Source of the DNA: Isobaculum melis
GTDB lineage: Bacteria > Bacillota > Bacilli > Lactobacillales > Carnobacteriaceae
DNA length: 64,000 bases
Reading direction: 5' to 3'
NCBI RefSeq assembly: GCF_900111355.1
Contig: NZ_FOHA01000008.1
Location: 1-64,000, forward strand
This document shows positions 47,817 to 56,736 of this stretch, in pieces (positions within the stretch are counted from its first letter, which is position 1; every line of letters starts with the position of its first letter). The translations under genes were made by a program, and so were the position numbers. The notes beneath the pieces were generated by a model. The model was not told the DNA's origin. It searched no databases and saw only the letters and a program-made list of their open reading frames with translations.

Positions 47817-50516
47817 TTAATGGAAAATTTTTCCTTTATTAACTTTTGATTCAATTCCGTTCATATGCTCTTCAACATATTTTTTCAAGAAGCCTCCTAA
47901 TACAATAAAGGCTACACCAAAGGCGAAGAGTACAAAGAGATTTAATAAAGCTGTTTGCCATAAAATACCACCTACAGGTTCTCTTAGTAAATCTACCGCA
48001 TAGGTAAATGGCAACATTGGATTAATAATTTGGAAGAATTTAGGTGAAAGAACAACTGGGAAGTTGGCGCCAGCGCCAGAAATAGAAAGCACCAAGATAA
48101 TCACGGCAATTCCTTTTCCTAGATTTCCAAATAAGCTTGCAAGAACATAAACCATGGACATAAAGACGAGTCCTAGGAAAATAGTAAAGAGCACAAACCA
48201 GACTTTATTAACGGTATAAGTGTCTAAAATAAAGAGATTTCCTAAAGAAACAATGAGTGCTTGGAAGAAGCCAACTGATAAGAAGGTTAACATTCGTCCA
48301 TAGAATAAATGAATTGGCTTGTAACGTTTCTTATCTTTCACATCATCTTCTCCTTCAATATCAACATCCGTTTTGAAAACAGATGATAATAGAACAGCTC
48401 CAACCCATAAACATAAAGCTGTATAGAAAGGTGCACTTGCTGATCCATAGTTTGGAATTGGATACATTGCTTCTTCTTTTAACAATACAGGATTAGAAAT
48501 GAAATCACTTTCTTGATTTGCATCAGATTTCAGTAGCTTAATGATTTCTCCTAAATCAACATTATCTTTTTGCTTACGAACAGCATCAGCCGCTTTAGTG
48601 ATCCCTGATTTTAAGGTAGGCCAATCGTTTTTGATTAAATCACTTGCTGTGTTCACTGCGGTTTCGATTGTTGGCATTTTTTCATTGACTGTATTTAGGG
48701 TGCTTGTTAAATTCTCTTCAATACCAGGTAAATCGTTTTGGATAAATGAGCTAGCTTTGTTTAATTTCTCTTTGAGTGCAGGGAAATCATCTTGATAGAA
48801 AGCTGCTGCCGTATTAATCCCATCAACAATTAAGGTCATATTATCATTTAACAAGACATTTGCATCATGAATTTCTTGTTTTAATGCAGGGATTTCTTTT
48901 TGATATTCTTGGATGACGCCAAGTGCATTGGTAATAATCCCGCTTGTATTGGTTAAAAGATCTGAAACATTCGGTAAAATCGTACCATTTGCTTGATCTA
49001 GGACACCTTGTGCAGTAGATAAATCCGTTTTTACTTGATCAATGGTTGCTTTAATTGTAGGTAAAACAACGGTATCAAAGCTATTCAATAGATTACCCGT
49101 TTCAGTTTGAACAGTAACAGCTGTATCGTGAATTTGTTGCATTTCAGCTTTGATATCTTTTCCTGAGTCAATCGCTGCAATTAATTGATCAATTTTACTT
49201 TCAGCTACTTGAATGCCTTGTTGCAAGGTTTCCATTTGGGCAATGAGCTGAGCCAGTTTTGGATCATTATTAATAGCCTGTAAGCTTTTTAGTGTACTAA
49301 TCAGTGAGTCAATTGTTTGATTAGAAGTTTGTAATTGTGTTTTAAGCCCTTGTAAACGGTCTTTAATTTCTTGATTGGTTAAATTCCCATCAATAATTTC
49401 TTGTGTGACGCCGACAATGTTTCCTGCAATATGATTGGTAACAACTAGGCCTTCTTTAATTGCAGGTGCAATCGTATCCAAAGAGCCAGCTAATTTGTTT
49501 AATAAATCATTTGCAGTGGTCACATAGCCACTACCATTTTGAGCCAATTGAATCACATCAGGTAAAATTTGTTGCACTTGGCTAATAATTGTTAACGCAT
49601 TATTGGCTTGAGCTACGCCATCATTTAAGGTAGCAACAATTGTATCAAAGTCACCATCAATTTTAGCGATTTGAGCCCCAGCATTTTGAATTTCTGGAAT
49701 TTTAGTCTGTAAATCTAAGACCAATGTTCCAACAGCATCTACTTGAGGCATAATTTCATTAATTTTAACCACTTTATCAGCGACCTTATTTGCTTCAGGT
49801 AAGTAAGCAATCGCTTCATTCGCTTTAGCGAGTTTCTCCTTTAGATCAGGCATTTTTCCTTGTAGATTTAAGACCTCTTGTGTGTAGCCATCAATCTCAT
49901 CTAAATGATCATCAATAGTCAATAACATAGAAGAAACTTTTTGAATCGTAGGCAAGTTGGTATCCAAATCAACACCAATTTTATTGAAAACATCCACTAA
50001 AGTTGTACTAACAGTCGCTGTGAATTCTTTTGAAATAGTTTGTTGCAGTGTTGCTGCACCACTACCAGTAATTTTAGGGGCAATGGCATTAATTTTTTGG
50101 TTAACAGAATAAATAATTTCTGGCTTTTTAATATCTCCATTTACGAAACTAAGTAAATCTTTTGAAAAGTCTGCTGGGATATAAATGCTGGCATAATATT
50201 TACCTGTTTTTACGCCATCTTCCATATCAGCTTTTGATTTTACAAAAGTCCAACCAAGCTTATCATTGTCTTTTAAAGAATCAATGAGGTCCTCTCCAAT
50301 ATGAATGTCTTTGTCTTGGAAGGTTACGGCTTGATCATCACTATAGACTGCTACTTTTAAGTCACCAGTGCTGCCATATGGATCCCATAGCGCTGCAATA
50401 TTAAACCAAGCATAAAGTGAAGGTAAAATAATCAGCGCCACCACCAATGCTAAAGCAAAAGGTGCTTTAAAGATTCGCTTCCAATCTAGCGCGAAAATTT
50501 CTAACGTTTTTTTCAT
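47817..50516 (-). CDS. YhgE/Pip family membrane protein (ABC-2 type transporter fold)
   Basis: A protein of 899 residues. One N-terminal membrane segment (about 18-38) is followed by the conserved LPSLYAWFNIAALWDPYGSTGDLKVAVYSDD. A ~600-residue external part with repeated helical/coiled-coil stretches comes next (many NTASDLI, LNKLAGSLD, TLQQGIQ-like heptads). Five to six C-terminal membrane segments follow, with MYPIPNYGSASAPFYTALCLWVGA and SGAGANFPVVLSPKFFQIINPMLPFTYAVDLLRE. This is the Pip/YhgE layout, first known as a phage-infection receptor in Lactococcus and related to EsaA of type VII secretion. The start at 50516 is preferred because GAGGA is 8-10 bases upstream; the ATG at 50522 is too close to it. 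No type VII genes are nearby. It is a monocistronic unit. Confidence 0.9.
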   Translation of the reverse strand: MKKTLEIFALDWKRIFKAPFALALVVALIILPSLYAWFNIAALWDPYGSTGDLKVAVYSDDQAVTFQDKDIHIGEDLIDSLKDNDKLGWTFVKSKADMEDGVKTGKYYASIYIPADFSKDLLSFVNGDIKKPEIIYSVNQKINAIAPKITGSGAATLQQTISKEFTATVSTTLVDVFNKIGVDLDTNLPTIQKVSSMLLTIDDHLDEIDGYTQEVLNLQGKMPDLKEKLAKANEAIAYLPEANKVADKVVKINEIMPQVDAVGTLVLDLQTKIPEIQNAGAQIAKIDGDFDTIVATLNDGVAQANNALTIISQVQQILPDVIQLAQNGSGYVTTANDLLNKLAGSLDTIAPAIKEGLVVTNHIAGNIVGVTQEIIDGNLTNQEIKDRLQGLKTQLQTSNQTIDSLISTLKSLQAINNDPKLAQLIAQMETLQQGIQVAESKIDQLIAAIDSGKDIKAEMQQIHDTAVTVQTETGNLLNSFDTVVLPTIKATIDQVKTDLSTAQGVLDQANGTILPNVSDLLTNTSGIITNALGVIQEYQKEIPALKQEIHDANVLLNDNMTLIVDGINTAAAFYQDDFPALKEKLNKASSFIQNDLPGIEENLTSTLNTVNEKMPTIETAVNTASDLIKNDWPTLKSGITKAADAVRKQKDNVDLGEIIKLLKSDANQESDFISNPVLLKEEAMYPIPNYGSASAPFYTALCLWVGAVLLSSVFKTDVDIEGEDDVKDKKRYKPIHLFYGRMLTFLSVGFFQALIVSLGNLFILDTYTVNKVWFVLFTIFLGLVFMSMVYVLASLFGNLGKGIAVIILVLSISGAGANFPVVLSPKFFQIINPMLPFTYAVDLLREPVGGILWQTALLNLFVLFAFGVAFIVLGGFLKKYVEEHMNGIESKVNKGKIFH

Positions 50517-50843
50517 GTCCATTCTCCTCGAAATGCTTTTTAAAAAGAGCGTCCATCATTTATGAAAGGACTTGCTACTGCTTTATTAAATGCATCTTAT
50601 ATAATTGTAATGAGTTCTTTTAGCCTAAGGTACCATGTCCACATATGAGAATTCAACTCATAGCCCTTAATTGTTTGCTTTTATCGAACTATTAATCAAA
50701 AATGATTCTAACATTATATATCCCTTATTGATAAAATGCAATAGGGATAATGGAGTTTGTGAAAGGTCTCATAAAAGAGTCAAGAACTATCAGCACATTT
50801 TCATTCGGTAAAAATTATAGTAGCTTTTTTAGAAGATTTCTTG
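50517..50843. other. Intergenic region between the YhgE-like gene and the SRP RNA
   Basis: About 330 bases holding the divergent promoters of the minus-strand YhgE-like gene and the plus-strand SRP RNA. No open frame of credible length and no clear repeat apart from a TGAGAATTCAACTCA dyad near 50646-50660. Confidence 0.5.
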
Positions 50844-50849
50844 TACAAT
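50842..50849 (+). promoter_or_regulatory. -10 region of the SRP RNA promoter
   Basis: TGTACAAT with TACAAT at 50844-50849, a few bases ahead of the RNA. The -35 is not convincing. Confidence 0.5.
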
Positions 50850-50855
50850 AGATAG

Positions 50856-50945
50856 TGCCGCAAGGCAGAGGCAATGGTGGACTTGTGAACCGTGTCAGAT
50901 CCGGAAGGAAGCAGCACTAAGCTAGCTTCGCCATGTGCCTTTTAT
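50856..50945 (+). ncRNA. ffs: Signal recognition particle RNA (small bacterial 4.5S-type)
   Basis: The universally conserved apical domain is visible at about 50908-50930 (GTGTCAGATCCGGAAGGAAG followed by CAGCA), the Ffh-binding asymmetric loop plus GGAA tetraloop. Flanking arms GGCAATGG (about 50869-50876) and CCATGTGCC (about 50931-50939) close the hairpin. Size of about 90 bases fits the short SRP RNA of Lactobacillales. It sits upstream of dnaX as in other Firmicutes, although an aldehyde dehydrogenase and a regulator gene have come between. End positions are approximate. Confidence 0.92.
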
Positions 50946-50961
50946 AAAAGCTATTCAATGC

Positions 50962-50994
50962 AACGTTCCTTAACGAATTAAGGGATGTTTTTTT
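50962..50994 (+). terminator. Intrinsic terminator after the SRP RNA
   Basis: AACGTTCCTTAA (50962-50973) and TTAAGGGATGTT (about 50978-50989) pair with two G-U wobbles, 4-base loop, T7. Confidence 0.85.
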
Positions 50995-51079
50995 ATTTTT
51001 TAAAGTGATGATGAAAGCTCAGTAGCTTCTTAAAGCTACATTAAATTTTTAGATAGGTACTCTATTCTAAATTTCAGGT

Positions 51080-51127
51080 AAAAAGACAGCCTATCCCAAT
51101 GAATAAAAATGGGATAAGCTGTCTTTT
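51080..51127 (-). terminator. Intrinsic terminator of the acetaldehyde dehydrogenase gene
   Basis: On the minus strand AAAAAAGACAGCTTATCCCA pairs with TGGGATAGGCTGTCTTTTT around an 11-base loop. It follows the stop codon at 51128-51130 directly; the symmetric T runs make it bidirectional. Confidence 0.88.
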
Positions 51128-52471
51128 TTATTGATGAAAAGCGACGCGCTTAATATTTAATAATTGATGCACACTTACATTATCAGTTGTGCTACTTCCG
51201 CCAATGGCACCGCAGCCTAAAGTAAGGGAAGGCATTAAGTTAGTTGTACCACCAATCGCACCTAAAGCACCTAATGTATTTACTAAAATACGAGAAGCAT
51301 GGATACGCAAACCAAATTCTTCAGCCAAAACCTCATTACTTGTATGCAAGCTAGCAGTATGACCAGCGCCTTCATTTAATAATAGTTCGTTACAAAGTGT
51401 AAGGCCTTCTTCCCAAGCGTTTACTGTATAAAGAGCCAGAATTGGCGTTAACTTTTCTCTTGAATAAGGATTCGTATGAGAAACTTCTGTTTGCTCAGAA
51501 ATGAGAACCGTGGTGTTTTCTGGCACATCAATTCCTGCTAAGGCTGCAACTAATGGTGCACTTTTACCAACAATATCAGGGTTTAAAGCGCCATTATCTC
51601 TTAAGATAAATTGGCTAATTTTTTCTGATTCTGCTTCATTTAAAAAGTAGGCATGTTTTGCTTTTAAGGCTTGAATGACTTCTTCTTTAATAGAAGCATC
51701 AACGACCAATGCTTGTTCAGAAGCACAAATGGTTCCGTAATCGAAAGTTTTACTTTGAATAATACGATCAATCGAAGTTTTAATATCAGCTGTTTTTTCA
51801 ATGAGAACAGGAGAGTTACCGGGTCCAACGCCAATTGCAGGTGTACCTGAACTGTAAGCTGCATGAACCATTGCTTTGCCGCCGGTTGCTAAAATCAATG
51901 CGATATCTTCATGCTGCATTAAATCAGATGTTGCCTCTAAGGTTGGTTGGTTTATCACACTCACTAAACCACTTGGAGCACCAGCTGCAACTGCAGCTTC
52001 TTCTACAATTTTAGTAGCTAATTGAATAGAAGCTAAGGCTTTTGGATGTGGAGAGAAGATGATTGCATTGCGTGTTTTTAAAGCAATTAAAGCTTTGAAA
52101 ATAACTGTTGAAGTTGGGTTTGTTGAAGGAATCAATCCTGCCACAATGCCCATTGGAATCCCTACTTCAATGAGTTTTTGTTCAGGTAAACGATTAATGA
52201 CACCAACAGTAGGGATATCTTTGATGCTGTCATAAACACGATTGCTAGCGAATTCATTTTTGATGATTTTATCTGCCACGTTTCCAAAGCCAGTTTCTTC
52301 ATGAGCGGAGATAGCTAGCTCTTCTCTATGTTGATAAGTCATTTCATGAACATTTTTGATGATGGCATCCACTTGCTCTTGAGAGTAAGTGGCGTATAAT
52401 TGCTGTGCTTGCTTAGCTGTTGCGATTAATGTCTCTACCTCGGTTGTTTTTGTTAGTACTGTTGTTGTCAT
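51128..52471 (-). CDS. Acetaldehyde dehydrogenase (acetylating), stand-alone
   Basis: A protein of 447 residues of the aldehyde dehydrogenase superfamily, branch of the AdhE N-terminal half and EutE/PduP. Motifs: IPSTNPTSTVIFKALIALKTRN, ILATGGKAMVHAAYSSGTPAIGVGPGN, and catalytic Cys249 in DYGTICASEQ. It interconverts acetyl-CoA and acetaldehyde with NAD. There is no fused iron alcohol dehydrogenase domain and no microcompartment gene nearby; no clear N-terminal encapsulation peptide is visible. A CRE-like dyad lies 26 bases upstream of the start. It is divergent from an AraC-type response regulator gene that may control it. AGGAGCG precedes the ATG. Confidence 0.88.
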   Translation of the reverse strand: MTTTVLTKTTEVETLIATAKQAQQLYATYSQEQVDAIIKNVHEMTYQHREELAISAHEETGFGNVADKIIKNEFASNRVYDSIKDIPTVGVINRLPEQKLIEVGIPMGIVAGLIPSTNPTSTVIFKALIALKTRNAIIFSPHPKALASIQLATKIVEEAAVAAGAPSGLVSVINQPTLEATSDLMQHEDIALILATGGKAMVHAAYSSGTPAIGVGPGNSPVLIEKTADIKTSIDRIIQSKTFDYGTICASEQALVVDASIKEEVIQALKAKHAYFLNEAESEKISQFILRDNGALNPDIVGKSAPLVAALAGIDVPENTTVLISEQTEVSHTNPYSREKLTPILALYTVNAWEEGLTLCNELLLNEGAGHTASLHTSNEVLAEEFGLRIHASRILVNTLGALGAIGGTTNLMPSLTLGCGAIGGSSTTDNVSVHQLLNIKRVAFHQ

Positions 52472-52496
52472 AATAAATCGCTCCTTTTTTTGTTTG

Positions 52497-52509
52497 TGTA
52501 ACGCTTACA
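52497..52509. promoter_or_regulatory. CRE-like palindrome upstream of the acetaldehyde dehydrogenase gene
   Basis: TGTAACGCTTACA is a perfect dyad around a central base. It resembles the CcpA site TGTAAGCGTTAACA but is one base shorter, so CcpA binding is uncertain. Located 26-38 bases upstream of the start codon. Confidence 0.45.
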
Positions 52510-52688
52510 TCCTTATGTTAGCCTATTTTAAGGAAAGAGTGTTAGGGGCTTTTTTGTGATGAAAATGGAGAAAATTTACTATTTTTTTGCGATTTTTTTC
52601 ACAAAGTTATTCAGTTGAAACGATTGGTAATAAAAGGTATGATGGAGTTGGGAGATAGAAAATTCACAGACTTAAAAGAAGAAAAAAC

Positions 52689-52717
52689 TTGTGGAGTTGT
52701 ACTCGTTTTTGTAGACT
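52689..52717 (+). promoter_or_regulatory. Possible promoter of the AraC-type regulator gene
   Basis: TTGTGG (52689-52694), 17-base spacer, TAGACT (52712-52717), only 20 bases before the ATG. Confidence 0.4.
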
Positions 52718-52737
52718 AGTATAGGAGGCGAAAATAG

Positions 52738-53508
52738 ATGTGTAGATTAATGGTTGTAAGCAAAAATTCACAAGACAGATTATTTATTAGACAATTGATT
52801 GATACCTCTTTTTTAAATATCAAAGTATTGCCCGATGCTTCTAATGGTCAAGAGGCACTTGAGATTGCCGAAAAATATTTGCCAGAAGTAATGATTATTG
52901 ATATCGATTTACCAGATGTTGATGGTTTTTTTATTAAGAAAAAAATCTTGAAGTTATTACCAAACTTGAAAACGATTATTTTTACTGAAAAGCAGGATTT
53001 TGATAGCGTACATATGGCTTTGCGTTGTGGTGTGATGGATTATTTGGTCAAACCATTAGATGCAAAAGAGCTAAAGCTCTCTATTGATCGTTCAGTCAAA
53101 TCGTTAAATCAGGTTTCATTAATGGATTTTGGGTCGAAAAAGCCTACAAAAAATGCGAAAGAGCATGTGAATTTAATGTTAGATTATCTTCATGAGCATT
53201 ATCATGAAGAAATTAATCTGACGACTTTGGCAGCGCATATGCATTTAAATCGACATTATGTCAGTCGTTTTTTTAAAGAAGCAATTGGGATGAATTTTAT
53301 TGAGTATTTAACCAATTATCGGATTGAAACAGCTAAAAAGTTATTGATGACAACGAATCAATCCATTACGGAAGTTGCGTTAGCTGTAGGATATATTGAT
53401 CCTACCTATTTTAGTAAATTATTTAAAAAAGAAGAGGGCATGTCGCCTCATCAGTTTAGAAAGACCTTTCAAGGAAATTATGTACCTGCAGATGTGAGAG
53501 TTCTATAA
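52738..53508 (+). CDS. Response regulator-like protein with AraC-type DNA-binding domain (orphan)
   Basis: A protein of 256 residues. Residues 1-120 form a receiver domain with the phospho-acceptor position Asp55 (MIIDIDLPDVDG), the Thr of IIFTEK and Lys of YLVKPLD. The acidic pair normally found near residues 8-9 is replaced by Ser8-Lys9 (LMVVSKNSQD), which would weaken metal binding and phosphorylation. The AraC/XylS double helix-turn-helix lies at about 145-250 (INLTTLAAHMHLNRHYVSRFFKEAIG, ITEVALAVGYIDPTYFSKLFKKEEGMSPHQFR). No histidine kinase gene is adjacent. It probably controls the divergent acetaldehyde dehydrogenase gene. AGGAGG precedes the ATG. Confidence 0.87.
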   Translation: MCRLMVVSKNSQDRLFIRQLIDTSFLNIKVLPDASNGQEALEIAEKYLPEVMIIDIDLPDVDGFFIKKKILKLLPNLKTIIFTEKQDFDSVHMALRCGVMDYLVKPLDAKELKLSIDRSVKSLNQVSLMDFGSKKPTKNAKEHVNLMLDYLHEHYHEEINLTTLAAHMHLNRHYVSRFFKEAIGMNFIEYLTNYRIETAKKLLMTTNQSITEVALAVGYIDPTYFSKLFKKEEGMSPHQFRKTFQGNYVPADVRVL

Positions 53509-53516
53509 GATAGATT

Positions 53517-53564
53517 GTACCTACTTGCCAAGCTTTTTTGGTTAAAGTAGGTACTTATTTTTTT
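53517..53564 (+). terminator. Intrinsic terminator after the AraC-type regulator gene
   Basis: GTACCTACTT (53517-53526) and AAGTAGGTAC (53545-53554) with an inner CCAA/TTGG pair, then a T-rich run. Confidence 0.87.
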
Positions 53565-53663
53565 AAAAGAAATGAAAGTTAGGCTCCATGTATTTATCTT
53601 TACTTTGGAATAACGTATAATAGAAGATAATGAAGATTATGGACTTTAGAAAGAGGGAAACAG

Positions 53664-55490
53664 ATGGGTTATCAAGCACTATATAGGGTATGGCGCCCGC
53701 AACGTTTTCAAGATATTGCAGGGCAAGAGGCCATTACACAAACACTTAAAAATGCACTGATTCAAGGGAAGTCTAGCCATGCCTATTTGTTTACTGGGCC
53801 TCGTGGTACTGGGAAAACCAGTGCGGCTAAAATTTTCTCAAAAGCCATCAACTGTCATTTTTTAAAAGATGGAGAGCCTTGTAATGAATGTCCAACCTGT
53901 TTGGCCATCACATCAGGACAATTAAATGATGTCATTGAAATTGATGCGGCAAGTAACAATGGTGTAGAAGAAATTCGTGATATTCGTGATAAAGCAAAAT
54001 ATGCTCCAACCGAAGCAGATTATAAAGTCTATATTATAGATGAGGTGCATATGCTATCAACAGGTGCGTTTAATGCTTTGTTGAAAACGTTAGAAGAGCC
54101 GCCTAAAAATGTTATTTTTATTTTAGCGACAACTGAACCACATAAAATTCCAGCGACCATTATTTCTAGAACCCAACGCTTTGATTTTAAACGCATTACA
54201 ACTAGAGATATTATTGCGCGCATGAAAGTGATTTTGGATGGGGAAAAGATTGGTTTTGAAGAGCCTGCTTTACAAATTATTGCCAAAGCAGCAGAAGGCG
54301 GAATGCGTGATGCCTTAAGTATTTTAGATCAAGTCATTTCTTATGGAGAGCAATTTGTAACAGAGGAAAATGCTTTAAATGTGACAGGTGCATTAACCCA
54401 AGAATTATTGATTACGTATATGAATGCTGTTGCTCAGCGTGAGACAGAAGCCGGGCTGACGCTATTGCAGCAAATTCTAGCTGAAGGAAAAGATCCCGTC
54501 AGATTAGTAGAAGATTTGATTTTGTTTGCTAGAGATTTATTAGTTTACCAAAAAGCGCCTCAAATGACTGAAGGCATTGAATCGACGATTACAGAGGAAT
54601 TTAAGCAACTAAGTGAATTGATTTCTGCAGAGGTTTTATATCAAGTGATTGGTATTTTAAATGAAGGTCAGAATGAAATGCGTTTTACGAATCATCCAGG
54701 GATTTATCTGGAAGTAGCGACTGTGAAAATGACGCAGTTAAGAGGGAACGTCAACCCACCAGTAGCAAGTGTGGCACAAGCCCCAGCCGCCGCTCCTGCT
54801 GATCAAGCAGTTATGCAACAAATGGAGCAAAAAATGGCCGCAATGGCGAAGCAAATTGAAACAATGATGAGTCAAGGTGTGACAGCAGGTAGCGCCTCAC
54901 AAACGCCGCAAGCAAAACCTAAGAAAAAACCAAATACAAATGGCTTTAGGGTCAATACAACGGGAATTTTCCAAGTGCTTGGGGAAGCAACAAGACAGGA
55001 TTTAGATTTATTAAAAGATGTGTGGCCTGATTTAATGAATATGTTATCTGTCACACAAAGAGCTGTGATGAAGGCTTCAACACCAGTTGCAGCTAGTCCA
55101 ACAGCTTTGATTGTGTCATTTGAATATGAAATTTTATGTCAAAAGGCTTCGGATGATGCGGCTTTATTAGAGACAATTGCACAAAGTCTTGAGAAGTTGA
55201 TTCAGCGTAAACCGAATATGTTAGCTGTGCCTCATGATGTCTGGCCTAATTTACGTAGTACGTATATTGAGCAGGCGAAGCAAGGTAAATTGCCAGGAGC
55301 AGAGCCCACAACAGCTGATGGTCAAGCACAAGCAGCAGAAGCTGGACAGCCAGCTGTTGCCCCAACACCTACTTCTGAAATGGTTTTAGAAGAAATGCAA
55401 GCGGCGCCACCTCCAGAGGAAGAAAATGCAATCATCACAGAGGCGGTTGCTTTGTTTGGTGAAGAACTGGTTCAAGTAATAGAAGAATAG
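53664..55490 (+). CDS. dnaX: DNA polymerase III subunit gamma/tau
   Basis: A protein of 608 residues. It has an N-terminal AAA clamp-loader ATPase: RVWRPQRFQDIAGQEAI, Walker A GPRGTGKT at 45-52, zinc cysteines in INCHFLKDGEPCNECPTC, Walker B IIDEVHM, sensor SRTQRFDF. A low-complexity Ala/Pro/Gln linker (about 370-420) precedes the tau-specific C-terminal domain. It loads the sliding clamp and tethers polymerase. ybaB and recR follow, the standard dnaX-ybaB-recR cluster. Confidence 0.97.
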   Translation: MGYQALYRVWRPQRFQDIAGQEAITQTLKNALIQGKSSHAYLFTGPRGTGKTSAAKIFSKAINCHFLKDGEPCNECPTCLAITSGQLNDVIEIDAASNNGVEEIRDIRDKAKYAPTEADYKVYIIDEVHMLSTGAFNALLKTLEEPPKNVIFILATTEPHKIPATIISRTQRFDFKRITTRDIIARMKVILDGEKIGFEEPALQIIAKAAEGGMRDALSILDQVISYGEQFVTEENALNVTGALTQELLITYMNAVAQRETEAGLTLLQQILAEGKDPVRLVEDLILFARDLLVYQKAPQMTEGIESTITEEFKQLSELISAEVLYQVIGILNEGQNEMRFTNHPGIYLEVATVKMTQLRGNVNPPVASVAQAPAAAPADQAVMQQMEQKMAAMAKQIETMMSQGVTAGSASQTPQAKPKKKPNTNGFRVNTTGIFQVLGEATRQDLDLLKDVWPDLMNMLSVTQRAVMKASTPVAASPTALIVSFEYEILCQKASDDAALLETIAQSLEKLIQRKPNMLAVPHDVWPNLRSTYIEQAKQGKLPGAEPTTADGQAQAAEAGQPAVAPTPTSEMVLEEMQAAPPPEEENAIITEAVALFGEELVQVIEE

Positions 55491-55513
55491 GAAATTTGAA
55501 AGGATGAAGATAA

Positions 55514-55825
55514 ATGCGAGGAATGGGAAATATGCAAGGTATGATGAAACAAGTACAAAAAATGCAAAAACAAATGGGAGAGGCACAAGAAGCTTTAAAT
55601 GCCAAAGAATTTGTTGGTATTGCTAGTGGCGAGACAGTTAAGATGACGATGACAGGTGATAAAAAAGTGATCAATGTAGAAATTGCCAAAGAAGCTGTTG
55701 ATCCAGATGATATTGAGATGCTACAAGATTTAATTTTAATGGCAACAAATGATGTACTTGCTAAAATTGAAGCAGAAACAGAAGCGACAATGGGCAAATA
55801 TACTAAGGGACTTCCAGGATTTTAA
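55514..55825 (+). CDS. Nucleoid-associated protein YbaB/EbfC
   Basis: A protein of 103 residues. It starts [32 protein letters not shown], followed by [24 protein letters not shown] and [15 protein letters not shown], the YbaB pattern. It forms dimers that bind DNA. Located between dnaX and recR as in most bacteria; AAGGATGAAG precedes the ATG. Confidence 0.95.
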   Translation: MRGMGNMQGMMKQVQKMQKQMGEAQEALNAKEFVGIASGETVKMTMTGDKKVINVEIAKEAVDPDDIEMLQDLILMATNDVLAKIEAETEATMGKYTKGLPGF

Positions 55826-55837
55826 TGATATTTCAGT

Positions 55838-55870
55838 ATTTGGCGCACCTTTTTGGGCGCCAAATTTTTA
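55838..55870 (+). terminator. Hairpin terminator between ybaB and recR
   Basis: TTTGGCGC (55839-55846) and GCGCCAAA (55857-55864) pair, followed by T5. It ends 18 bases before the recR start, so recR may depend on read-through. Confidence 0.75.
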
Positions 55871-55888
55871 GAAAAGAGGAGCAATAGA

Positions 55889-56485
55889 ATGCAATATCCA
55901 GAACCGATTTCAAAGCTAATTGATAGTTATATGAAATTACCAGGGATTGGTGCAAAGTCAGCAGCACGCTTGGCTTTTTATACCATTGATATGCGAGAAG
56001 ATGATGTAACAGATTTCGCTAAAGCGTTGATTAGTGCGAAGCGGGATCTGAATTATTGTAGTGTTTGTGGCAATATTACAGAGGAAGATCCTTGCTATAT
56101 TTGTAAGGATGCAGGAAGAGATCGTGGGACGATTCTTGTTGTAGAGGATCCTAAAGATGTGATTTCGATTGAAAAAATGCGTGAATACCGTGGGCTATAT
56201 CATGTGCTTCATGGGGTTTTATCCCCTGTTGAAGGAACAGGCCCAGAGGATATTCAAATTCCTAGCTTAATTAGACGCTTGCAATCCGATGAAGTCAAAG
56301 AAGTGATTATTGCAACGAATGCAACAGCTGAAGGAGAAGCAACAGCGATGTACTTATCTCGGCTGATTAAACCAGCAGGAATCAAAGTGACACGTTTAGC
56401 TCATGGTTTGGCTGTTGGTAGCGATATTGAATATGCAGATGAAATTACTTTGATGAAAGCTGTAGAAGGTAGAAGAGAACTTTAA
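55889..56485 (+). CDS. recR: Recombination mediator protein RecR
   Basis: A protein of 198 residues from the ATG at 55889 (AGAGGAGC upstream); an earlier in-frame ATG at 55853 is within the terminator hairpin. It has a helix-hairpin-helix ([15 protein letters not shown]), a C4 zinc finger ([16 protein letters not shown]), and a Toprim domain (ILVVEDPKD... [12 protein letters not shown]). It helps load RecA with RecF/RecO. Confidence 0.96.
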   Translation: MQYPEPISKLIDSYMKLPGIGAKSAARLAFYTIDMREDDVTDFAKALISAKRDLNYCSVCGNITEEDPCYICKDAGRDRGTILVVEDPKDVISIEKMREYRGLYHVLHGVLSPVEGTGPEDIQIPSLIRRLQSDEVKEVIIATNATAEGEATAMYLSRLIKPAGIKVTRLAHGLAVGSDIEYADEITLMKAVEGRREL

Positions 56486-56499
56486 GGAGGTCAAAAAAG

Positions 56500-56715
56500 A
56501 TGTTTGGTAGAAAAAAAGCAGGACAATTAAGAAGCGAATATGACCAAGAACTTTTAGCACTGATTCAAAGAACTAAGGTGCAGTGGGACCACTTAAAAAA
56601 TATTGAATTAAATGTTTTTGATCAAGATAGAGAATTAATGGCTCAAGCGAAATTGGAAGAAGCCAAGTATTTTTATTTATTTAAAGAAGCAAGAGCACGA
56701 AAAATAAAAGCTTAA
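56500..56715 (+). CDS. YaaL-like DUF2508 family protein
   Basis: A protein of 71 residues, charged and helical (YDQELLALIQRTKVQWDHLKNIELNVFDQDRELMAQAKLEEAKYFYLFKEARARKIKA). It matches the small YaaL family that stands directly after recR in Bacillus and relatives. The function is unknown. AAGGAGG precedes the ATG and the gene is only 14 bases after recR. Confidence 0.9.
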   Translation: MFGRKKAGQLRSEYDQELLALIQRTKVQWDHLKNIELNVFDQDRELMAQAKLEEAKYFYLFKEARARKIKA

Positions 56716-56736
56716 CAATGAAAGGAGGGAACCGTA

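Noticed and set aside
54838-54930. A-rich runs in dnaX that might drive programmed frameshifting to make a short gamma form.
   Set aside because: No standard A AAA AAG slippery heptamer with a downstream hairpin was identified, and gamma formation is not established for this group.
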